DNA from: Candidatus Bathyarchaeota archaeon
Lineage (GTDB): Archaea; Thermoproteota; Bathyarchaeia; TCS64
Direction of reading: 5' to 3'
Assembly (NCBI GenBank): GCA_014729945.1
Contig: WJJC01000220.1
Location: forward strand, 1-10,490
DNA: 10,490 bases
Both the position numbers and the translations under genes were made by a program. This document shows, piece by piece, positions 6,455-10,490 of the stretch (the stretch's first letter is position 1; each line of letters begins with the position of its first letter). Below the pieces are notes generated by a model. That model was given only the letters and a program-made list of their open reading frames with translations. It was not told the DNA's origin and searched no databases.

Positions 6455-6466
6455 TTTTTCTTTATT
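6455..6466 (+). terminator. T-rich termination signal after L40e
   Basis: TTTTTCTTTATT directly follows the L40e stop codon, matching the T-tract signals that end archaeal transcription. It overlaps the 3' end of the convergent AlaX gene. Confidence 0.5.
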
Positions 6467-6914
6467 CTATGTCATAGCTTATTTCTAGTATTTGTTTACT
6501 GTTGCGGTACCGGGTTTTGGTTATTTTTACTTTTCCTATTTGGCTTGTTGTCTCTGTGTGTTTGTGGTTGCAGGCGTTGATGTTCCAGTCTGGTAGGTGG
6601 AATATTGTTAGTTTCTGGATGTGGTCTGGAACGGGGAATTTGTCATAGATCTTATCTCCCCATCTTTTTTCGGCTTCTTTTCTGTTTATGTGGTGAATCT
6701 GTATTTCTGCGTCTTCCTCTATTTTCTCGTCTATTTTGTGTTGTATTTCTTCTAGCTCCTGGTCTGTGGGTTTAGTGGGGTATTCTACTGCTATTCTCCC
6801 GTGATTTCCGTCTGTAGCTACACTAGTGGTCCATTTTGCTTCTGTGCCTAGGGTTTTGACTACGGCGCCCTTAACTATATGCAGTGCTGTGTGAGTTCTG
6901 GTCTCTATTGGCAT
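6462..6914 (-). CDS. alaX: AlaX-type alanyl-tRNA editing protein (short form)
   Basis: Stand-alone homologue of the editing domain of alanyl-tRNA synthetase. It hydrolyses tRNA-Ala mischarged with serine (or glycine) in trans. The zinc-binding signature is complete: H8-x3-H12 (THTALHIV) and C115-x3-H119 (ACNHKH). The core also shows GNHGRIAVEYP (36-46) and a long charged helix region (52-70). With 150 residues and no extra C-terminal domain it fits the short AlaX class. The ATG at 6914 lies 28 bases from a TATA-like box at 6938-6946, so the mRNA is probably leaderless. Its coding strand is unusually A/C-rich compared with the other minus-strand genes, as in the neighbouring intergenic DNA. 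It is convergent with L40e. Confidence 0.9.
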   Translation of the reverse strand: MPIETRTHTALHIVKGAVVKTLGTEAKWTTSVATDGNHGRIAVEYPTKPTDQELEEIQHKIDEKIEEDAEIQIHHINRKEAEKRWGDKIYDKFPVPDHIQKLTIFHLPDWNINACNHKHTETTSQIGKVKITKTRYRNSKQILEISYDIE

Positions 6915-6937
6915 GCAAGTCTATTGGATACAAGTTT

Positions 6938-6946
6938 TGTTAAATG
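6938..6946 (-). promoter_or_regulatory. TATA-like box for alaX
   Basis: Minus-strand CATTTAACA is centred near 6942, 28 bases before the ATG at 6914. Confidence 0.45.
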
Positions 6947-7062
6947 TATGGGTATAGTGTATATTTGACTGGATTCCGGACTCTTTTCATATAACTAGTA
7001 GGTGGTTATATCTAGAAATTTTTTTCTTTTGAGTTCCTGTTAATTTTCATTAAAATGCAAAG

Positions 7063-7198
7063 TGCCCAAGTGTTCTCACTTTGAAGATGACGTTTTTTAT
7101 CGAGCCAAAGCCCGGTAAATCGTTGAAGCCCATCTTCAAGGTTCGGCGGGGGTTCGGTTTTTCGCTTCTTGAGCCGGTTTCCGCTTCCACTTGGGCAT
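7063..7198 (-). ncRNA. Candidate structured small RNA (about 136 nt)
   Basis: Two long perfect inverted repeats are nested. TGCCCAAGTG (7063-7072) pairs with CACTTGGGCA (7188-7197) over 10 bases, and TTGAAGATG (7081-7089) pairs with CATCTTCAA (7131-7139) over 9 bases. Inside the second, CGAGC/GCCCG (7101-7105 with 7110-7114, 4-base loop) gives an apical hairpin, and AGCCGG-TTT-CCGCT (7172-7185) can form a side hairpin. Together they make a closed, branched fold. A minus-strand TATA-like box at 7221-7228 predicts a start at about 7198, exactly at the outer stem, so I place it on the minus strand. It does not match 5S rRNA, SRP RNA, RNase P RNA or C/D-box signatures that I know. Alternatives are a plus-strand RNA or a leaderless 20-codon frame from the ATG at 7198. 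Confidence 0.42.
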
Positions 7199-7220
7199 AT
7201 GTATGATGTGTTCGTTTGCT

Positions 7221-7228
7221 TATTATAG
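7221..7228 (-). promoter_or_regulatory. TATA-like box for the candidate RNA
   Basis: Minus-strand CTATAATA-type sequence is centred near 7225, 27 bases before the first base of the predicted outer stem at about 7198. Confidence 0.4.
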
Positions 7229-7471
7229 TTGGGTTTCATGTTGGGGTTAACTTGATTTGTTTTCCAGTGTTTTGTTCTAGGCTTTTTGATACATATATGC
7301 TAATAATGTCGTATGTTGTCGTGACAATATTTTTGTTGACTTGCTGGAGTTAATGGCTTTTATGTTGTGTCGTTTATTTTGTATTGGTAAGGTTCTTTTT
7401 TTCTCAAACTCTGGTTGTAACCATCATCGATTTAGCTGTTGGTAGACGGATATCTGGGGAGTATTTTTAAA

Positions 7472-7481
7472 TCAGGGAGCA
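7472..7481 (+). promoter_or_regulatory. TATA-like box for tRNA-Arg
   Basis: TATTTTTAAA is centred about 21-22 bases before the mature 5' end of the tRNA at 7498. This spacing leaves little or no room for a 5' leader. Confidence 0.45.
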
Positions 7482-7497
7482 CGTAAAAGAGGCGCGC

Positions 7498-7575
7498 GAG
7501 CCCGTAGCTCAGCACGGATAGAGCACAGCCCTCCTAAGGCTGGGGTCGAGGGTTCGAATCCCCCCGGGCTCGCCA
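7498..7575 (+). tRNA. tRNA-Arg (anticodon CCU)
   Basis: Full cloverleaf without intron. The acceptor stem GAGCCCG (7498-7504) pairs perfectly with CGGGCTC (7565-7571). The D stem is GCTC/GAGC (7507-7510, 7521-7524). The anticodon stem CAGCC/GGCTG encloses the loop CTCCTAA with anticodon CCT at 7533-7535, reading AGG (Arg). The variable loop has five bases, and the T stem GAGGG/CCCCC encloses TTCGAAT. The T stem has one A-C mismatch (7549 with 7563). The discriminator is G (7572) and CCA is encoded (7573-7575). A T-rich terminator follows. Confidence 0.95.
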
Positions 7576-7578
7576 TCA

Positions 7579-7591
7579 TTATTTTTTATTT
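7579..7591 (+). terminator. T-rich terminator after tRNA-Arg
   Basis: TTATTTTTTATTT begins 4 bases after the encoded CCA, typical of archaeal termination at T tracts. Confidence 0.6.
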
Positions 7592-7718
7592 CGAATAAGA
7601 CGCAACTTGTGCACATCAAGATCAGAAAACAGTCATTTTAATGTTGGTTCTATTGTTGTGGTTTATTATGACCAGAGATATTTTCCTCTAAATATAGTTC
7701 CATGTAGTGTTTATTCAC

Positions 7719-8924
7719 TTAATCCCTCTGGGAGCTAATCAGAGTCGCAGTATCCTTGAGAGTAGTAGTTATTACTATTAACCCAAGAATCATAACGATC
7801 CCGAAGTAGAAAGTGTAGATATAACCCTGCGTACCCCCGACAAACTCAGCGATACTAGTCATCACCAATGGGCCAATTAAACCACCCAGATCCATAAACG
7901 TCCTGAATGTACCAATACCAATCCCCCGCACCTCATCAGGCACAGCATCAGCGATATACGCTGGCACCACCCCGTAAACGATACCCCAGAAAACCCCGTT
8001 CAAGACCATCATGAATAGCAAAGGATAGAACCCCGTGAATATACTGATCCCCGATAAAGAGATCGCTCCTAGACCCAGACCAGCTAATAGAACCCTTTTT
8101 CGCCCTATCCTGTCACTAAGATATCCCCCTATAAGATTACCTGACACGCTTCCAACGGTGCTACCCGAGACTAGGAAAGCATACCGCGTTAACTCGATCC
8201 CAATCACCTCAGTAACGTAGATGGGTAACAATGTCCCTCTAATCCCGTTATTATTCATCATACAGACAAGGTTAATGATACAAGCCACAATCACGGTTCT
8301 ATTCACCACTTTCATAAGATCCTCACGGCTTGGGAGCAGAGACACACCCTTCAGACTAGTATCTGTTGAACCGTCCCCCTTTATCAGGGTCACCGACGCC
8401 AAGGCTACAACCGCCATCAACGTAGTAGCTAAAAAATTAGCTCTGGTACCATATTGCCCTGCTACATAGCCACCTATGGTCTGACCCAGAAAACTCCCTA
8501 TCATCTCAACCGCCTGGAACACCCCAAGGGCTCGACCCCGTTTCTCACTGGTGAACAGTTTGCTAACATAGGTCATCCCGATGCAGAAGAAGCTGGCGTC
8601 CCCCATCCCCCATATGATTCTAGCGAATATTAGCATCCAGATACTAGTCGTCTTATAACAGATGAAAGCACCGATAACAGCTAGCACTCTTCCCGCTATC
8701 AACGGTAGCTTTGGACCAATCTTATCTCCTATAACACCTATGGGGAACTCGGTGAACATTCTGAGCAGAAAATACCCTGAAACAGCTAATCCTACTAACT
8801 GGAGAGGTGCTGTGAACTCTGTTCTAACATACGCCGCGAATATAGGCCAGACGAAGCCACCGGCGAACATAGTGAGGGTTCCGCTTATAATCATAAGATA
8901 ATATTCTCTGATATTCCGGTCCAT
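7719..8924 (-). CDS. MFS transporter (12-span)
   Basis: Secondary transporter of the major facilitator superfamily in the cytoplasmic membrane, 401 residues, with about 12 hydrophobic spans in two six-helix halves split by a charged loop at about 182-208. The MFS motif between spans 2 and 3 is visible as GVIGDKIGPK (63-72). Its partner in the second half is GGYLSDRIGRKR (266-277), a textbook motif A. FARIIWGMGDA (100-110) fits motif B in span 4. Substrate is unknown; the pattern suits drug/H+ antiporter-like or organic-acid carriers. The ATG at 8924 has TATA-like boxes at 8951-8960 and about 8964-8970. Upstream is a separate small membrane gene on the same strand. It may export or import a metabolite linked to the MmgE/PrpD gene, but that is only a guess from proximity. 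Confidence 0.88.
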   Translation of the reverse strand: MDRNIREYYLMIISGTLTMFAGGFVWPIFAAYVRTEFTAPLQLVGLAVSGYFLLRMFTEFPIGVIGDKIGPKLPLIAGRVLAVIGAFICYKTTSIWMLIFARIIWGMGDASFFCIGMTYVSKLFTSEKRGRALGVFQAVEMIGSFLGQTIGGYVAGQYGTRANFLATTLMAVVALASVTLIKGDGSTDTSLKGVSLLPSREDLMKVVNRTVIVACIINLVCMMNNNGIRGTLLPIYVTEVIGIELTRYAFLVSGSTVGSVSGNLIGGYLSDRIGRKRVLLAGLGLGAISLSGISIFTGFYPLLFMMVLNGVFWGIVYGVVPAYIADAVPDEVRGIGIGTFRTFMDLGGLIGPLVMTSIAEFVGGTQGYIYTFYFGIVMILGLIVITTTLKDTATLISSQRD

Positions 8925-8950
8925 CAGTATCTGCCCCTTTTGCGCCTACA

Positions 8951-8960
8951 GACTAATATC
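8951..8960 (-). promoter_or_regulatory. Possible TATA-like box for the MFS gene
   Basis: Minus-strand GATATTAGTC is centred near 8955, 31 bases before the ATG at 8924. A second candidate, TTTAAAT near 8964-8970, would give a leader of about 17 bases. Confidence 0.3.
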
Positions 8961-8986
8961 TGGGATTTAAACCTAAGGGCCTGTCA

Positions 8987-9247
8987 TTACCCCGTCTTTC
9001 TTTTCTGGTTGATCAACGCGGTGAGAACCACTAACCAATACAAATAATTAGGCAACGTGAGAAACGTGCTAACATAATACTTCTCTTGGATATAGAAGAC
9101 GATAACGAAAGTTATACCCGTTGCCAGCATCAAAGTACCCACAAAGTTATACCCCGTCAAGACATCCCTGTCCCTGTAAGCAGTATAGATCATCAGGAAT
9201 CCGGAGATAAAGAGGAAAAAGTTACCGACATCAAGCATAGTGAACAT
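8987..9247 (-). CDS. Small three-span membrane protein (86 residues), unknown function
   Basis: From the ATG at 9247 the product has 86 residues with three hydrophobic segments at about 7-26, 35-54 and 63-81, and ends in a basic tail (NQKRKTG). The family is not recognised. Size and three spans resemble SemiSWEET/PQ-loop half-transporters, but the PQ motif is absent, so I do not assign that. An upstream in-frame ATG at 9286 would add 13 residues. I reject it because a TATA-like box at 9270-9277 lies inside that extension and sits 27 bases before 9247. The gene is transcribed ahead of the MFS gene, with about 62 bases between them, and diverges from the MmgE/PrpD gene. Confidence 0.6.
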   Translation of the reverse strand: MFTMLDVGNFFLFISGFLMIYTAYRDRDVLTGYNFVGTLMLATGITFVIVFYIQEKYYVSTFLTLPNYLYWLVVLTALINQKRKTG

Positions 9248-9269
9248 AGATCTGCATCCCATCCAACGC

Positions 9270-9277
9270 CTTATAGA
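9270..9277 (-). promoter_or_regulatory. TATA-like box for the 86-residue membrane protein
   Basis: Minus-strand TCTATAAG is centred near 9274, 27 bases before the ATG at 9247. It decides against the longer start at 9286. Confidence 0.5.
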
Positions 9278-9297
9278 TGTAACCACCCGACTTCAAG

Positions 9298-9307
9298 AAA
9301 AAATATA
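9298..9307 (+). promoter_or_regulatory. Possible TATA-like box for the MmgE/PrpD gene
   Basis: AAAAAATATA is about 45 bases before the ATG at 9348, which would give a leader of about 18 bases. No strong ribosome binding site follows. Confidence 0.3.
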
Positions 9308-9347
9308 TGCCCTAAGGTGACTCATGTCCTAGAACCCTGTGATCAAC

Positions 9348-10490
9348 ATGGTAGAATACTCGCAGATATACTCGGAATACATATCCAGCCTCAAATACAG
9401 TGACCTATCCCCGGAAGTAGTGGAGAAAACCCAGATGCATCTACTGGACGCCCTAGGGAACATACTTGGCGCACATGAACTGCCCTGGAGCAGAATGGTC
9501 ATCAATATAGCTAAACAGATGAATGGAACACCAGAATCCACAATCCTAGGAGAAGAGAAAAAGTACCCTATGATAATGGCTGCGCTGGCAAACGGCACCA
9601 TGGCGCATGGAATCGACGCCGATGACTCAGGTGCTCGACCCAGTTGGGCTCACCCCGGAGCCTGTATAATACCCGCAGCACTAGCCGCAGCGGAAGCTAC
9701 AGGCGCCAGTGGAGAAGAATTAATCCCTGGACTAGTAGCAGGCTATGAGGTAAGCTGTCGAGTGGACAGCGCTGTTTACCCCGGGCTAAGGGATCGCGGC
9801 TTTCACGCAACCGGCGTAGTCGGAACCATAGGCGCTGTAGCTGCAGCAGGTAAGATACTTGGGTTAAGCGAAGAGCAATTGGTAAACGCCTTCGGGTTGG
9901 CGGGTACACAGGCAGCAGGGTTAGAGGAGTGGTTATCCGCCGGGGATATGAGCAAGCGTCTACACGCTGGTAAAGCCGCTATGAATGGGTTACTAGCAGC
10001 TCTACTAGCACGCGAAGGCTATACTGGTCCCTCCACGGTTTTCGAGGGTAAATACGGGTTACTAGCCACCCACGCTGAAACCTATGCCCTTGATCGACTC
10101 ACCGAGGGTCTGGGTTCTGATTATAAGATACTGAAATGCAAGTTCAAACCCTATGCATGCTGCCATGAACTATGTCCCCCTATCCGTATGGCTCAAGAAC
10201 TCCAGGAAAAACATAGTATAGAAATCGATAAGATAGAGAAGATACGAATCGGGTTAAATCATATTACAGCTGAGAACCAATTAAAGACAGCGAAAACACC
10301 ATTGCATGCCCAGAATCACCCGGCGGTGGCTGTAGCTATAGCCCTAGTTGAGAATCAAGTATTCATGAAAGAGTTTTTCGAATGTTATGATGATCCCCGG
10401 GTAGTCGAGCTGGGTAAGAAAACTGATGTCTACACGGACCCTGAGATCGACGCCGTCTTCCCCACCAAGATCGGAACAAGATTAGAGATA
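9348..10490 (+). CDS. MmgE/PrpD family protein, 3' end cut by the window
   Basis: First 381 codons of a protein in the MmgE/PrpD family, which includes 2-methylcitrate dehydratase and cis-aconitate decarboxylase; the family is usually about 450 residues, so about 70 are missing past the edge. Visible signatures are the active-site stretch AHGIDADD (86-93), then H102 (WAHPGA), K203 within MSKRLHAGKA (201-210), and KPYACCHELC (268-276) with H273. These align by eye with the Asp, His, Lys and His active-site positions of cis-aconitate decarboxylase. NHPAVAVAIAL (323-332 region) is also family-like. An in-frame TAG at 9330-9332 limits the start; ATG 9348 is the best, GTG 9339 possible. No methylcitrate synthase or lyase gene is nearby, so a propionate role is unproven; the substrate could be another (iso)citrate-like acid. 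Confidence 0.88.
   Translation, partial: MVEYSQIYSEYISSLKYSDLSPEVVEKTQMHLLDALGNILGAHELPWSRMVINIAKQMNGTPESTILGEEKKYPMIMAALANGTMAHGIDADDSGARPSWAHPGACIIPAALAAAEATGASGEELIPGLVAGYEVSCRVDSAVYPGLRDRGFHATGVVGTIGAVAAAGKILGLSEEQLVNAFGLAGTQAAGLEEWLSAGDMSKRLHAGKAAMNGLLAALLAREGYTGPSTVFEGKYGLLATHAETYALDRLTEGLGSDYKILKCKFKPYACCHELCPPIRMAQELQEKHSIEIDKIEKIRIGLNHITAENQLKTAKTPLHAQNHPAVAVAIALVENQVFMKEFFECYDDPRVVELGKKTDVYTDPEIDAVFPTKIGTRLEI

Larger units (their letters stand above)
6915..7497. other. Gene-poor, T/G-skewed intergenic region
   Basis: There is no convincing protein gene in these 583 bases. The region holds the alaX promoter, a candidate structured RNA (7063-7198) with its own promoter (7221-7228), a small TTGTC-GT-GACAA palindrome at 7316-7327 and the tRNA promoter. 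The plus strand is strongly T/G-rich: in 7201-7260 I count 17 G against 4 C. A minus-strand open frame of 75 codons (7012-7239) runs across the RNA candidate, but its product shows no recognisable domain. Confidence 0.6.

Noticed and set aside
7063..7198. 5S rRNA, SRP RNA or RNase P RNA
   Set aside because: The hallmark sequences of these RNAs, such as the conserved 5S loop and the RNase P core, are not present on either strand, and the length does not fit SRP or RNase P RNA.
7012..7239. Minus-strand frame of 75 codons
   Set aside because: It runs straight through the inverted repeats of the RNA candidate, its ATG at 7239 lies upstream of the TATA-like box at 7221-7228, and the product has no recognisable domain.
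7598..7621. TGTGCACA palindrome and TTATT-TCG-AATAA repeat after tRNA-Arg as an integration site
   Set aside because: They are too short, there is no integrase gene in the window, and no second copy of the tRNA 3' end was seen.
8987..9247. SemiSWEET/PQ-loop sugar transporter
   Set aside because: Length and three spans fit, but the defining Pro-Gln motif is absent.
9329..9601. Minus-strand frame of 90 codons
   Set aside because: It overlaps the 5' end of the MmgE/PrpD gene antisense, with no promoter or domain.
9697..9909. Minus-strand frame of 70 codons
   Set aside because: It lies opposite the well-supported MmgE/PrpD gene, and its Leu/Arg-rich product is typical of an antisense shadow.

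Overview
The window reads as a chromosomal segment of an archaeon with moderate GC by eye. The evidence is a ribosomal protein eL40-type zinc ribbon (L40e), a stand-alone AlaX editing protein, an AN1 zinc-finger protein, and an M42 (TET-type) aminopeptidase. In addition, A/T-rich TATA-like boxes lie about 25-29 bases before most start codons, as expected for archaeal leaderless mRNAs. I cannot fix the phylum from sequence alone. The gene set (peptidase, 2-hydroxyacid dehydrogenase, MmgE/PrpD, RidA) fits a heterotroph using amino acids or organic acids. No phage, IS element, CRISPR or toxin module is visible.

Left part (1-2132): three genes on the minus strand. A two-gene operon encodes membrane-associated proteins of unknown function (1543-1989, then 1064-1543, joined by a one-base stop/start overlap with a strong ribosome binding site). 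It is followed by a D-2-hydroxyacid dehydrogenase (16-1026) with its own promoter. The gap 1990-2132 is a divergent promoter region holding an inverted repeat and an 11-base direct repeat.

Middle part (2133-6454): an AN1 zinc finger-transmembrane-CAP-like protein, a 38-residue single-span membrane protein missed by length cut-offs, and an M42 peptidase on the minus strand. Then comes a plus-strand series: a DDAH/arginine deiminase-type hydrolase, a hemerythrin-rubredoxin fusion, a RidA/YjgF imine deaminase, and L40e. Each has its own TATA-like box, so this is a co-directional cluster more than a proven operon. The first and third suggest arginine/amino-acid nitrogen handling; the second suggests oxygen or redox protection.

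Right part (6462-10490): AlaX is convergent with L40e. A 583-base gene-poor stretch (6915-7497) follows, strongly T/G-rich on the plus strand, and contains a candidate structured RNA at 7063-7198 (minus strand). Then come tRNA-Arg(CCU) with encoded CCA, an MFS transporter (minus), and an 86-residue three-span membrane protein (minus). Divergent from the last is an MmgE/PrpD family protein running off the right edge.

The most interesting unexplained items are the candidate structured RNA, the AN1-CAP membrane architecture, the hemerythrin-rubredoxin fusion and the two-protein membrane operon with its repeat-bearing promoter. None amounts to a clear new defence or mobile system.
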